DNA of 64,000 nt from Pseudomonas sp. LFM046 (GCF_000949385.2 NZ_JYKO02000001.1:1-64000), one strand, 5' to 3'; shown: positions 17,696-26,746, counted from the stretch's first letter. Notes: generated from the sequence alone by a model not told the origin. Made by a program: numbers and translations.

Positions 17696-18907
17696 ATGCC
17701 CGCCGCCCCCCAGGCCCCGGAAATCCTGATTGCCGAGGCCGACCCCTGGACGTCCGACCTGCTCGTCCAACTGGTGCTGGACGTCCGCGCCGACGCCAAG
17801 GTGGTGCAGGTGGCGGATGGCAGCGAGGCCCTGGCGCGCTGCAAGCGCCGCCTGCCGGATCTGGTGATCGCCGACGGCGAATTGGCCGGGATCGACGGCG
17901 TCGAGCTGCTGCGTCAGCTGCGCCGCCACCCGCGCACGCCGGCGCTGCCTTTCGTCCTGATCAGCGCCCGCGTGGATGCCGCCAGCGTGCGCGCCGTGCG
18001 GCCCCTGGCGCCGTCCGCCTACCTGGGCAAGCCCTTCAACGCGGCCAAGCTGCGCAAGCGCCTGGTGGCCCTGCTGCCGGCGGGGGAAAGTGCCGTGGGC
18101 CACAAGGCACCGGCGCTGCTGGTGGACACCCTGAAGGAATACCTGGACAGCGTGCGCGAGGAAGGCCAGGGCGCGCCCCTGCTGGACGACGTGCGCGATG
18201 CCGTCAGCCAGTGCCTGCAAGCCGACCAGGTGGACCTGCGCGACCTGGACGCCATCTTCTCCCGCGATCCCCAGATCACTGCCCGGCTGATCGCCGCCGC
18301 CAACAGCGCGGCCCAGCACCACGGCATGCCCTGCCAGACACTGGGGCAAGCCATGCAGCGCCTGGGCGTTACCCGCGCGCTCAACCTGGTGCTCGGCATG
18401 GCCCTGGAGCGCAATGCACGGCTTCGCGACCCGCGCCTGGCGGAGCTGGCCGAACTGGTCTGGCAGGCCGCCCAGCGCAGTGCCGAACTGGGCTACTGGC
18501 TCGCCAGTGAACTGGAGCTGGATGCGGAGCTTTGCTATACCGCCGGACTCTTGCACAACATGGGTGAACTGGCCCTGCTGCGCAGCCTGCAGGACTGGCA
18601 GGATGCCGGCGGCCACCTGAGCAACGAAGAATTGCTGGACGTGATGCAGCACCGCGCCGCCGGCTTCGGCTCGGCCCTGCGCATCCGTTGGCGATTGCCC
18701 TTCGGCCTGCGCGAGCTGGTGGCCGCCTTCCACGGCCTGGGGGCTGGCGTGTTCTCCCGCGAGGCGCTGGTGCTCAACCTCTGCGCCGCCCTGCTGCGCC
18801 TGCCGCGAGGGCAGGCACCGGCCAGCCTGCTGGACGAACGCTCGGCGCGCCTGCTGCGGCTTGACCCCGTTGTGCTGGAACGCCTGCCGGAGCGCCTGCT
18901 GACCTGA
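17696..18907 (+). CDS. Receiver-HDOD response regulator (copy 1)
   Basis: The product is 403 residues. Residues 8-125 are a CheY-like receiver with phospho-acceptor Asp60 (DLVIADGELAG) and conserved Lys112 (YLGKPFN). Residues of about 145-350 match an HDOD domain: DPQITARLIAAANSAAQHH is the hallmark start and AGLLHNMGELALL follows. HDOD lacks the metal site of true HD hydrolases and usually works as a signalling or scaffold module. It is followed after 130 bp by a paralog of the same architecture. No histidine kinase is adjacent, so the input is unknown. Confidence 0.88.
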   Translation: MPAAPQAPEILIAEADPWTSDLLVQLVLDVRADAKVVQVADGSEALARCKRRLPDLVIADGELAGIDGVELLRQLRRHPRTPALPFVLISARVDAASVRAVRPLAPSAYLGKPFNAAKLRKRLVALLPAGESAVGHKAPALLVDTLKEYLDSVREEGQGAPLLDDVRDAVSQCLQADQVDLRDLDAIFSRDPQITARLIAAANSAAQHHGMPCQTLGQAMQRLGVTRALNLVLGMALERNARLRDPRLAELAELVWQAAQRSAELGYWLASELELDAELCYTAGLLHNMGELALLRSLQDWQDAGGHLSNEELLDVMQHRAAGFGSALRIRWRLPFGLRELVAAFHGLGAGVFSREALVLNLCAALLRLPRGQAPASLLDERSARLLRLDPVVLERLPERLLT

Positions 18908-19037
18908 CGTCGTGTAGCAGGCGTCGGAATGGCTCCGGGCGCCGGCATTGTCTAGTCTGCTGGTGTGCTTGTTTGTTGTACGAGCCGTACAGGAATCGTC
19001 CGGGAGTTACAGCGGAACAGGACTACCGAGGCCACGC

Positions 19038-20255
19038 ATGGCGGAAATCGAACGAGAGCCCAGGGTGTTGATTGCCGATCCTGATCGCTGGAGTGCCGAA
19101 CTGCTCACCGAACTGGTGCGCAAGGCGCGTTGCGACGCGCAGCTCGTGATTCTCCAGGACAGCGAGAGCGTGCTCGAACATTGCCGCGCCGACTGGCCCG
19201 AACTGCTGATCGTCGACTACGGCCTGCCCGGCATTGGCGGCCTGGAGCTGCTACGGGAAGTTCGCCGCCAGCGTCGCCATCCGCCCGTGCCCTTCTTCCT
19301 CATCACCGACCGGGTGGACGCCGCCAGCGTGCGTGCCGCCCTGCCGCTGGCGCCCACCGCCTACCTGGCCAAGCCCTTCAATGCGGAAGACCTGCTCCAG
19401 CGCCTGCGCAACCTGCTGCTGGAGCCGGGCGAGGAAGTGGCCTGCCCGATGCCGACCCTGCCGCCCACGCAGGGCCTGGACACCTACCTGGCGGAAGCCC
19501 GGGACTCCTCAGCGGGTGCGCCGCTGCTGCCCGTGGTGCGGGACGAGTTGGAACTTGCCATGAAGGTCTACACGCGCGATCTCGCCGAACTGGAGCCGCT
19601 GTTCCGCCAGGACCCGCAGATCACCGGCCAACTGATTGCCGCAGCCAACAGTGCTGCCCAGCACCTGGGCGACAGTTGTCAGACCCTCTCCCAGGCGCTG
19701 GCGCGGCTGGGTGCGAAGCACAGCCTCAACCTCGCCCTGGGCCTGGCCCTGCAGCGCAGCGTCGGCCTGAGCGACCCCGTGTTGCTGCCGTTCGGCGAAC
19801 GCCTCTGGAGCCAGTCCCGGCGCACCGCCGAGCTGGCGCACTGGCTGGCCCAGCGTCTGGAGGGCGACGACGAGCGCTGCTTCACGGCGGGGCTTCTGCA
19901 CCTGCTGGGGGATTTGGCGGTGCTGCGCAGCATCCAGAGCTGGCGTGACCTGGGGGGCGCGGAGTTGACGGCCGAGCAGGTGGCGGACGCCCTTCGCGAA
20001 CATGCCGCTCCCTTTGGCTCCGCGCTGCGTACCCGCTGGCGCCTGCCGCTGGAACTGCGCCAACTGATCGCAGCGGCGTACCAGCTGGGCGGTGGCGTCT
20101 ATTCCAGGGAAGCCCTCATCGTTCACATGGCCAAGCTCGCGGCCGAGCTTCCCGAGGGCGAAGACGCCAGCAGTCTCGCCCGGCACAAGGCGGCACGGAT
20201 GCTCGGCCTCGACGCCACGCTGCTGGCGTCGCTGCCGAAACCGGCGACCACCTAG
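19038..20255 (+). CDS. Receiver-HDOD response regulator (copy 2)
   Basis: The product is 405 residues with the same architecture as the gene before it: receiver with Asp60 (ELLIVDYGLPG) and Lys112 (YLAKPFN), then HDOD with DPQITGQLIAAANSAAQHL and AGLLHLLGDLAVL. Similarity along the whole length implies tandem duplication. The reading frame is open to 18948; the ATG at 19038 fits better because the receiver begins at once. Its TAG stop overlaps the stop of the convergent isomerase gene in the palindrome CTAG (20252-20255). Confidence 0.87.
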   Translation: MAEIEREPRVLIADPDRWSAELLTELVRKARCDAQLVILQDSESVLEHCRADWPELLIVDYGLPGIGGLELLREVRRQRRHPPVPFFLITDRVDAASVRAALPLAPTAYLAKPFNAEDLLQRLRNLLLEPGEEVACPMPTLPPTQGLDTYLAEARDSSAGAPLLPVVRDELELAMKVYTRDLAELEPLFRQDPQITGQLIAAANSAAQHLGDSCQTLSQALARLGAKHSLNLALGLALQRSVGLSDPVLLPFGERLWSQSRRTAELAHWLAQRLEGDDERCFTAGLLHLLGDLAVLRSIQSWRDLGGAELTAEQVADALREHAAPFGSALRTRWRLPLELRQLIAAAYQLGGGVYSREALIVHMAKLAAELPEGEDASSLARHKAARMLGLDATLLASLPKPATT

Positions 20256-20842
20256 GCCAGCGCCTCCTCGACGAAATCCAGGCGGTCCTGGCCGAAGTAC
20301 ATCTCGTTGCCGACGAAGAAGGTGGGCGCGCCAAACGCGCCGCGCTTCACGGCTTCCTCGGTGGCCGCCTTGAGGGCGTCCTTCACCTCCTGGTCACTCG
20401 TCAGGGCAAGGATCGCCTGTGGGTCGAAGCCGGCGGCATCCAGGGTGGCGGCCAGCACCGCCGGGTCGCCGAGATTGCGCTTGTCCTGCCAGAACGCCGT
20501 GAACACAGCCGCCAGATAGGCCTCGAAGCGTTCCGGCTGGCGCATCTGGATGCCGATGGCACCACGCATCAGCAGCAGGGTGTTGATCGGGAAGTGCGGG
20601 TTGAACTCGAGCGGGACACCATAGCGCCGGGCGAAGCGCTGGAAGTCGATCATGGTGTAGCGGCCCTTGGCGGGAATCTCGATGGGCGAGGCGTTGCCGG
20701 TGGCCTGGAACACACCACCGAGCAGCATGGGGCGATACACCAGGCGCGCGCCTGCCTTGGCGCAAATGGCGGGCAGCTGGGTCCAGGCCAGGTAGGTGCT
20801 GGGGCTGCCGAAGTCGAAGAAGAATTCGACGGTCTTGGTCAT
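20252..20842 (-). CDS. 2-hydroxychromene-2-carboxylate isomerase / DsbA-like (kappa GST) protein
   Basis: The product is 196 residues, normal for the family. It starts TVEFFFDFGSPSTYLAW, in which Ser13 is the expected glutathione-contacting residue. GAFGAPTFFV and MYFGQDRLDFV near the end are typical of the DsbA-fold HCCA isomerase group. The group uses glutathione to isomerise aromatic degradation intermediates, but many members act on unknown substrates. No aromatic-degradation gene is nearby. It is transcribed convergently with the HDOD gene and in the same direction as the SDR gene upstream. Confidence 0.87.
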   Translation of the reverse strand: MTKTVEFFFDFGSPSTYLAWTQLPAICAKAGARLVYRPMLLGGVFQATGNASPIEIPAKGRYTMIDFQRFARRYGVPLEFNPHFPINTLLLMRGAIGIQMRQPERFEAYLAAVFTAFWQDKRNLGDPAVLAATLDAAGFDPQAILALTSDQEVKDALKAATEEAVKRGAFGAPTFFVGNEMYFGQDRLDFVEEALA

Positions 20843-20936
20843 TTTTTGTCCTTGCCGAAAGTGTTGGCACGAGATCGAGGCCGAGCGAGCCGCGCCAACG
20901 CCGCATGGGCGTGGCGCAGCCGGCCGTTAGTAACTT

Positions 20937-21677
20937 CTACCAGCGTTCCATCCAGGGGCGCAGATCCAGCTCAAACGTCCAGGCATCCCGAGGCTGACTG
21001 TGCAGATACCAGTAATTCTCGGCAATGTGCTCGGGATCGAGGATGCCGTCCTGGTCCTTCAGCGCGTAGCGCTCGGGGAAGGACTCGCGGATGAACTCGG
21101 TGTCGATGGCGCCATCCACCACCACGTGGGCCACGTGGATATTCCGCGGCCCCAGCTCGCGGGCCATGCTCTGGGCCAGGGCGCGGATGCCGTGCTTGGC
21201 TCCGGCGAAGGCGGCGAACCCGGCGGCGCCTCGCAGGCCGGCGGTGGCGCCGGTGAACAGGAGGGTGCCGCGCTCGCGGGTGACCATGCGCTTGGCCACC
21301 GCCTGGCTGGTGAGGAAGCCCGAGAAGCAGGCCATCTCCCAGATCTTGAAGTATTTGCGCGGGGTTTCTTCGAGGATGCTGCAGGGTACGTTGGCGCCGA
21401 TGTTGAAGACGAAGGCTTCGATCGGGCCGATGTCCCGCTCGATGGTTTCCACCAGTTCGGCAACGTCCTCTTCCTTGCGCGCGTCGGAGCCGAACCCGTG
21501 GGCCTCGAAGCCCTCGGCGCGGATGGCATCCACCAGGGGCTGCAGCTTGTCGGCGCTGCGCCGGGTCACGCAGGCCACATAGCCCTCGCGGGCGAAGCGC
21601 CGGGCGATGGCGCCGCCGGTGGCGTCGCCCGCACCAATTACCAGTACGACTTTCTTGTTTTCGGTCTCGCTAGCCAT
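20937..21677 (-). CDS. SDR-family oxidoreductase with altered catalytic residues
   Basis: The product is 246 residues from the ATG at 21677, which has AAGGTGA seven bases upstream; a GTG at 21686 is the alternative. The Rossmann motif is present as GAGDATGG (15-22). At the active site the expected YxxxK reads FxxxK (Phe157, Lys161 in FAAFAGAKHG), and the usual catalytic Ser is missing from FTGATAGLRG. It is therefore either non-catalytic or belongs to an atypical SDR branch; the conserved-looking context favours a branch over decay. It is divergent from a TetR-family gene with paired operator-like sites between them. Confidence 0.85.
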   Translation of the reverse strand: MASETENKKVVLVIGAGDATGGAIARRFAREGYVACVTRRSADKLQPLVDAIRAEGFEAHGFGSDARKEEDVAELVETIERDIGPIEAFVFNIGANVPCSILEETPRKYFKIWEMACFSGFLTSQAVAKRMVTRERGTLLFTGATAGLRGAAGFAAFAGAKHGIRALAQSMARELGPRNIHVAHVVVDGAIDTEFIRESFPERYALKDQDGILDPEHIAENYWYLHSQPRDAWTFELDLRPWMERW

Positions 21678-21694
21678 GCTGTTCACCTTTACTG

Positions 21695-21719
21695 AACGAT
21701 CGTTAGCTGAACGGACGTT
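21695..21719. promoter_or_regulatory. Paired AACGNNCGTT operators in the SDR/TetR divergent promoter
   Basis: AACGATCGTT at 21695-21704 is a perfect palindrome. AACGGACGTT at 21710-21719 is the same AACG-N2-CGTT dyad 15 bp on. Both lie in the 87-bp gap between the divergent SDR and TetR-family genes. Two like dyads in this position fit autoregulation by the TetR-family protein. Confidence 0.72.
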
Positions 21720-21764
21720 ATGCTATGCTCGCCAACGCGTCAAGCCAGTCCACCGGAGGTCGTC

Positions 21765-22337
21765 GTGCGTTACTCAGCCACCCACAAGGAAGAAACCCGC
21801 CAGAAACTGCTGGAAAGCAGCGGTGCGATCGCCAAGCGTGGCGGTTTTTCCACCACGGGCGTCGACGGCCTGATGAAAGCCATCGGCCTGACCGGCGGGG
21901 CCTTCTACAGCCACTTCCCATCGAAGGACGATCTCTTCACCGCCATCGTCCAGCGCGAGCTGTCCCGCAGCCTGATCGGCCAGGTGGCCCGTGGCGAAGG
22001 CTTCTGCCGCGACAAGCTGGAACGCTGCCTCGACCGTTACCTGAGCATGGCCCATCTGCAGAACCCCGACACGGGCTGCGCCATCCCGGCTCTTGGCGCG
22101 GAAATCGCCCGTGCCGACCTCCCGGTACGCGAGGAAGCCGAGCACTGGATGCTGGAGTTGCAGCGGGCCTGGGCGGAAATCCTCGAAGACGGCGAGCTGG
22201 CCTGGGCACTGATTTCCCAGTGCGTCGGTGCATTGGTCGTCGCGCGAATGCTGGCCAGTGAAGAGACCCAGGCCGAAGTGCTGAGTGCGAGCCGGGGTTT
22301 CCTCGGCCGGGTGGTGGACGACCTGCTAGAGCATTGA
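21765..22337 (+). CDS. TetR/AcrR-family repressor
   Basis: The product is 190 residues from a GTG start at 21765; GGAGGT five bases upstream decides this start. The N-terminal HTH is clear: TRQKLLESSGAIAKRGGFST, GVDGLMKAIG, GGAFYSHFPSKDDLF. The remaining residues would form the ligand-binding helical domain. It is divergent from the SDR gene with two dyads between, so it probably controls that gene and itself. Its last 12 bases overlap the 3' end of the convergent LysR gene. Confidence 0.9.
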   Translation: MRYSATHKEETRQKLLESSGAIAKRGGFSTTGVDGLMKAIGLTGGAFYSHFPSKDDLFTAIVQRELSRSLIGQVARGEGFCRDKLERCLDRYLSMAHLQNPDTGCAIPALGAEIARADLPVREEAEHWMLELQRAWAEILEDGELAWALISQCVGALVVARMLASEETQAEVLSASRGFLGRVVDDLLEH

Positions 22338-23306
22338 ATGCTCGGCGCAGACGCTCAGGATTTGCTCCCGCAGCCAGATATTCGCCGGGTCCTGGTCGAA
22401 GGGTTGGGCCCAGAGCATTTCCAGGGAAAAGCTCGGCAGACTGGGCAGCGGATTGGCGACGGTGCGGGCGTCGGCCAGGCGTTCGTGGACTCGCGCCGGC
22501 AGCACCAGCAGCAGGTCGCTGGCGGGAATCAGTTGCAGCGCGGCGAGGTAGTTGTTGGTGCGCGCGGCGATCTGCCGCGAGCGGCCCTGCTGCTGCAACC
22601 AGCCATCGATCATGTTGCGGTCCGAATCCCAGGGCGTGGGGAACACCTGGCGCCGCGCGCAGAAGGCGTCCAGGTCGTGGACCGCTGCGCTGCCGGCATC
22701 GCGGACGCAGATCAAGTCGTCCTTCAGCAACGCCAGGCTGACCAGCTCCGGGTGGGCGCGATGCTGGTGCGGGCCGAAGCCCAACGCCAGGTCCAGCTCG
22801 CCGTGCATCAGTGCTTCGGCGGGAATCTCCCGGCCGAGACGCCGCACGTCCAGGCTGACCGGGTACCCCGCATCGCTCAGCCGGCGCAGCAGCGGCGGCA
22901 GGATCAGCAGTTCGAAATACTCCGGCGCGCAGAGTCGGAACGTACGCGGCGCCTGGCTGGGGTCGAAGGCGCTGGATTCGCTGAAACAGGCGTTCATCAA
23001 CTCCACCATGGCCCGCGCGTGGGGCCGGATGGCCAGGGCCTTGCGGGTGGGCTGCATGCCGCTGCGGGTGGCGATGAAGAGCTCGTCGGCGAGGGTGCCG
23101 CGCAGCTTCTTCAAGCTGTAGCTGACGCTGGAGGCGCTCAGGTTCAGCACCTCCGCCACCTCGCCCAGGTGCTGGCGCTCATGGATTTCGAGGAAGACCA
23201 GCAGGTCCTGGATATCGATCTTGCGCAGTCCGTTGGCGAGCAGCATGTCCGGGTTCCATTGGGCAGGAGCGCCATCAGAACCCGCGCCAGTCGACATGGC
23301 AAGCAC
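22326..23306 (-). CDS. LysR-family transcriptional regulator
   Basis: The product is 326 residues. After about 28 leader residues the HTH follows: DIQDLLVFLEIHERQHLGEVAEVLNLS is split by the usual ASSVSYSLKKLR recognition helix. An effector-binding domain with FRLCAPEYFELLILPPLLRR follows. A shorter start inside the leader is possible. It directly follows the EamA-family transporter gene (same strand, adjacent ends), so the two are probably one unit; regulation of that transporter is likely but not shown. Confidence 0.88.
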   Translation of the reverse strand: MLAMSTGAGSDGAPAQWNPDMLLANGLRKIDIQDLLVFLEIHERQHLGEVAEVLNLSASSVSYSLKKLRGTLADELFIATRSGMQPTRKALAIRPHARAMVELMNACFSESSAFDPSQAPRTFRLCAPEYFELLILPPLLRRLSDAGYPVSLDVRRLGREIPAEALMHGELDLALGFGPHQHRAHPELVSLALLKDDLICVRDAGSAAVHDLDAFCARRQVFPTPWDSDRNMIDGWLQQQGRSRQIAARTNNYLAALQLIPASDLLLVLPARVHERLADARTVANPLPSLPSFSLEMLWAQPFDQDPANIWLREQILSVCAEHSML

Positions 23307-24209
23307 TCAGGCGGTCACCGTGCGCGCCGGGCTCAGTCGCGCCAGCCAGACCATGCCAAGCACGATCAGCGCCGCACCGGCCCAGGCCAGCGGCGCCGGC
23401 GCCTGGTGGAGCGAGAAGCTCTGCAGCAGCAGCGCGAACAGGCCGCTCAGGTAGCTGTACGCGATCACGGTGGCGGGCGGCAGCCAGTGGATGGCGCGGT
23501 GCAGCAGCCAGAAGGTGGCGAGGGTGGCGGTCAGCGCCAGGTAGATCAGCCAGGCCATGTCACGCAGGGCGAGTTCCTGCAAACCGTTCCAGCGTTGCCC
23601 CAGGGTGCAAGCCAGGGCCAGCAGCAGCCCACCGGCCAGCAGGTTGCCGCAGGCCAGGGACGCAGCGCTGCGTTGGGCGCCGAGCCAGGGCTTGAGGCGC
23701 TGGCTGAGTGGCCCATAGAGCGCCATGGCCAGGCAGCCGACGCCGTACAGGCTGTAGGCGTAGGCATCGAAGTGGGCGTTGTCGAGACCGAGCAGGGCCA
23801 GGGCGCCGAGGGCGGCAATCAGGGTCGGCCACAGGCGCTGCAACACCGGCTTGCCCAGCAGCAGGCGCTCGCCGCCGAGGGTCAGCAGCGGCACGCTGAC
23901 GTAGAGCAGCGCGGTGTCCAGCGCCTTGGTGTGCTTCAGCGCCTCGAACAGGCTGCCGAAATAAAGGGCCAGCAGGCCGCCGAGCATGGCATGGGCCAGG
24001 AGTGCCCGTCCGCTGGTACGGCCGGGCCGGCGCAGCAACAGGAGGGGCAGGAACAGGCTGCCCGAGAGCAGCAGGCGCAGTGCGGTCAGGGGCAGGGCGT
24101 CGAGCGTCGGGTTCACCTCGGCGGCGGCGAAGAACGACAGCGCCACCAGCAGCGCCCAGAGCAGCATCGAGGCGTGGGCGTTGAGGCCGGGGGAAAGGGG
24201 CTGGCGCAT
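23307..24209 (-). CDS. EamA/DMT-family transporter
   Basis: From the ATG at 24209 (GGAGCC upstream) the product is 300 residues with about ten hydrophobic segments in two repeats, the usual drug/metabolite transporter layout. It begins SMLLWALLVALSFFAAAEVN and ends with AGAALIVLGMVWLARL. Substrate unknown. The longer frame up to 24377 would add a polar leader without coding character. Confidence 0.9.
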   Translation of the reverse strand: MRQPLSPGLNAHASMLLWALLVALSFFAAAEVNPTLDALPLTALRLLLSGSLFLPLLLLRRPGRTSGRALLAHAMLGGLLALYFGSLFEALKHTKALDTALLYVSVPLLTLGGERLLLGKPVLQRLWPTLIAALGALALLGLDNAHFDAYAYSLYGVGCLAMALYGPLSQRLKPWLGAQRSAASLACGNLLAGGLLLALACTLGQRWNGLQELALRDMAWLIYLALTATLATFWLLHRAIHWLPPATVIAYSYLSGLFALLLQSFSLHQAPAPLAWAGAALIVLGMVWLARLSPARTVTA

Positions 24210-24355
24210 GGTGTGGCTCCTTGTGTATGCAGGTGGCCATTGCGCCAGCGCGGCGAATCTCCGGCAAATCAAAAAGCCAGGGGGAGATTCGGGAAATTGA
24301 ATTGCCCACCGTGCGGCTAGAGTTATCCACATTCTCCGATTCGAAGGTGTCCGCC

Positions 24356-25279
24356 ATGGCTCAGGAACATTCGCCACGCATTACCCTGGCTGGTCTGTGC
24401 GCACTGTTGGCCGCCAGCCCGGCGCTGGCCGATTCACTGGCCGCCAGCAGTCGCGCCTTCTTGCTGGAAGACAGCCATTTCCTCCGCGACGCCGCCTCCG
24501 AGCGCATTCAGCAGGTCCGCTTCTCCTTTCGCGAGCCGCCCCTGGAAGAGGGCCAGGTGCCGGCCTGGGCCCGTGCTTACGGGAGCCACGGCTCGGTGGA
24601 TGCCGACCATCGCGCGCCACGCCGGAAGCGCGACATCGGCGGCGGGCTGCTGGGCAGCGAGCGCCAGCTGGGGACGTGGTTGGCGGGCGTCATGGGGGGC
24701 TACTCGGCGACTTCGGTCGAGGTGGATGGTGCCGATGCGGATATCCACAGCCTGCACCTGGGTGCCTACGCCGGCACCAAGATCTACAACCAGATCGGTG
24801 TGAAGCTGGGGGCGGCCTGGAGCGGCCATGACGGCGACCAGCGCGCCGCCGACGCGGACAGCGGGCAGCTGTTCGGCGAACTCAGTTACTCCCTGGATTA
24901 CCGCGACTTCAGCGCCGAGGGCTTCGGCGAACTGGCCTACGTGCGACTGGACAGCGATTCCCATGGCGCCCTGGATAGCCAGCGCGACGAGATCGGCTAC
25001 AGCACTTTCGGCCTGCGGGGCACCACGCGCTTCGACCTGGAATCGGGCCGGCGTCTGACGGCGCGTATCAGCTCGGGCTGGCGCCACGCCTTCAGCGACA
25101 GTCGCCTGGAGGACGAAAGCGGCGCCGCCGTGGCCCTCACCGAAGACGCCATCCGCCTCGACATGGGGCTGGACTACCAGCTCACCGAACAGGCCTATGC
25201 CGGGCTCTTCTACAACGGCACCTACGCCGAGGATGCGCGGGATAACGGGATGACGGCGCGGCTGAGCTTGAGGTTCTGA
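24356..25279 (+). CDS. Autotransporter-type beta-barrel protein lacking a passenger
   Basis: The product is 307 residues. Residues 1-23 are a signal peptide (LAGLCALLAASPALA then DS). Residues of about 90-307 look like an autotransporter beta-barrel: alternating strands such as WLAGVMGGYSATSVEVD, GAYAGTKIYNQIGVKLGAAW, GLFYNGTYAED and the C-terminal MTARLSLRF with its terminal Phe. A full autotransporter would have a long passenger before the barrel; here only about 60 residues separate them. It may be a stand-alone outer-membrane barrel or a truncated autotransporter. Confidence 0.82.
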   Translation: MAQEHSPRITLAGLCALLAASPALADSLAASSRAFLLEDSHFLRDAASERIQQVRFSFREPPLEEGQVPAWARAYGSHGSVDADHRAPRRKRDIGGGLLGSERQLGTWLAGVMGGYSATSVEVDGADADIHSLHLGAYAGTKIYNQIGVKLGAAWSGHDGDQRAADADSGQLFGELSYSLDYRDFSAEGFGELAYVRLDSDSHGALDSQRDEIGYSTFGLRGTTRFDLESGRRLTARISSGWRHAFSDSRLEDESGAAVALTEDAIRLDMGLDYQLTEQAYAGLFYNGTYAEDARDNGMTARLSLRF

Positions 25280-25302
25280 GTAGTTCGGACGGTCACGGCA
25301 TC

Positions 25303-25385
25303 TGTAGGGGCGATTTCAATCGCCAAGCGGACCTTTTGAGGGGCAGCTCTGTAGGATGGGTTTTGCTCCGCTCTACCCATCCTAC
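25303..25385. repeat. REP-type elements between barrel and rubredoxin genes
   Basis: TGTAGGGGCGATTTCAATCGCC at 25303-25324 belongs to a dispersed family in this window. GTAGGATGGGT...ACCCATCCTAC at 25351-25385 is a separate long palindrome of a second family. Confidence 0.8.
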
Positions 25386-25411
25386 GAAAGAGCACCGAAG
25401 CGCGCCGGTAT

Positions 25412-25576
25412 TCAGATTTCCTGCATGTCGAAATCGTTCTTGCCCACACCGCAATCCGGGCAGATCCAGTCGTCCGGCACATCGACCCAGCGGGTGCCGG
25501 CCGGAATGCCCTCTTCGGGCCAGCCCTTGGCTTCGTCGTAGATCAGGCCGCAGACCACACAAATCCAGGTTTTCAT
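25412..25576 (-). CDS. Rubredoxin
   Basis: The product is 54 residues. Two CxxC pairs, in [12 protein letters not shown] and [13 protein letters not shown], are the four cysteine ligands of the single iron. This is the normal size and spacing of a bacterial rubredoxin, a one-electron carrier. It lies 96 bp downstream of a membrane fatty-acid-desaturase-type gene on the same strand. Such di-iron membrane enzymes can take electrons from rubredoxin, so it is likely the electron donor for that enzyme. Confidence 0.95.
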   Translation of the reverse strand: MKTWICVVCGLIYDEAKGWPEEGIPAGTRWVDVPDDWICPDCGVGKNDFDMQEI

Positions 25577-25672
25577 GCCGCTACCTCTTGCTTGCAGCTG
25601 TGCTCGGGGAAGGCGCGCGCCCAGGGGCGCGCGTTGTCGCGATCATAGGGGCGGCGCGTTGCCGCCCGTGCC

Positions 25673-26746
25673 CTATCCAAGGGTGGGTTGGGCGGGTTGC
25701 GTCGCCGGCTTGTCCTTCGGGTGCCAGCGGTTGGCGCGGGCGAAGGTGCCGAAATCGTTGAAGCGCACACCCATCTCACGCATCACCCGGTGGGCCACCG
25801 GCGCGGTGAGCTGGCGGATGTAGAAGGGTTCCTTGACCACGAAATGGTGGATGGCGTGGGTGCTGCCGAAGTTGAAGCAGAAGGCCTGCAGCGGCCACAG
25901 CCACCAGGGGTTGAGCACCTGGGTCTGCTGGATCACGTTGCCCGCCTCGATATCGCCGTAGTAGTGCATGTTGGAACTGACGAAGTGCAGGCAGAAGGTG
26001 CGCAGGACGTTCGGCCCCACCAGCACCACCACCGCGATATCGACGACCGTCATCGCCTCCAGGGTGCCGGCGGACCAGGCGACGGGCGCGCCGAAGGCCG
26101 AGGCCAGCGCATCGATGGCATGGAAGCCGAGGAAGACATACCAGGTGCCCCAGTTCAGCAGCGCCAGGGGCGCGTAGACCTTCAGGGTGCGCGCCAGGAT
26201 GCTGCGCTTCTGCGCCCAGGTCTTCGCCCGCAGCATGCGGATCAGCGAGGACATCACGTTGTCCCCTACCATCAGCAGCCGCGCCAGTCCCCACGGTTCG
26301 CCGTTGGTGATGGCGCGCTCCTCCATGTCGGCCTCGGAGCCGGACACCTTGTGGTGATTCAGGTGCAGGTGGCGGCGGATCCAGGGGTTGATTGTGCTGG
26401 GCCGCGCCATCCACACCAGCGCCATCATCAGGTTGTGGGGCACCTTGCGCTTGCGGAAGTACATGCTGTGGATCAGGTCGTGCTCCAGCTCATGGGTCAG
26501 CGACGCGAAGAAGGCGTTGAGGAGCAGGCAGGCCCACCAGGCGATCTGCTCATTGAGGTAGAGCAGGGCGGAGCCGACCATGCCGGCCAGCGCGAAGGCG
26601 AGGATGCCGGCGCCGAGGGTGTCCTGATGGTTCAGCACGGGGTAACGCTGGCGCAGCGCGTTGCCATGGGCCATCACCACTTCACGAATATGGGCCGATC
26701 GCTGCTGGTCATTCAGCATCCGGGGACTTGCGGGTGTGCGGGACAT
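25673..26746 (-). CDS. Membrane fatty-acid-desaturase/hydroxylase-type di-iron protein
   Basis: The product is 357 residues. It has the three histidine clusters of the membrane desaturase/hydroxylase superfamily: HELEHDLIH (85-93), HLHLNHH (126-132) and HAIHH (297-301). Hydrophobic segments around 45-80 and 190-250 fit membrane insertion. The reaction could be desaturation or hydroxylation of a lipid chain; the sequence does not decide. It sits between its likely rubredoxin partner and a divergent AraC-family regulator, which gives a compact regulator-oxygenase-electron carrier group. Confidence 0.87.
   Translation of the reverse strand: MSRTPASPRMLNDQQRSAHIREVVMAHGNALRQRYPVLNHQDTLGAGILAFALAGMVGSALLYLNEQIAWWACLLLNAFFASLTHELEHDLIHSMYFRKRKVPHNLMMALVWMARPSTINPWIRRHLHLNHHKVSGSEADMEERAITNGEPWGLARLLMVGDNVMSSLIRMLRAKTWAQKRSILARTLKVYAPLALLNWGTWYVFLGFHAIDALASAFGAPVAWSAGTLEAMTVVDIAVVVLVGPNVLRTFCLHFVSSNMHYYGDIEAGNVIQQTQVLNPWWLWPLQAFCFNFGSTHAIHHFVVKEPFYIRQLTAPVAHRVMREMGVRFNDFGTFARANRWHPKDKPATQPAQPTLG

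Noticed and set aside
22338-24320. A 660-codon plus-strand frame across the LysR and EamA genes
   Set aside because: It is antisense to two clear families and has Gln/Gly/Arg-rich shadow composition.
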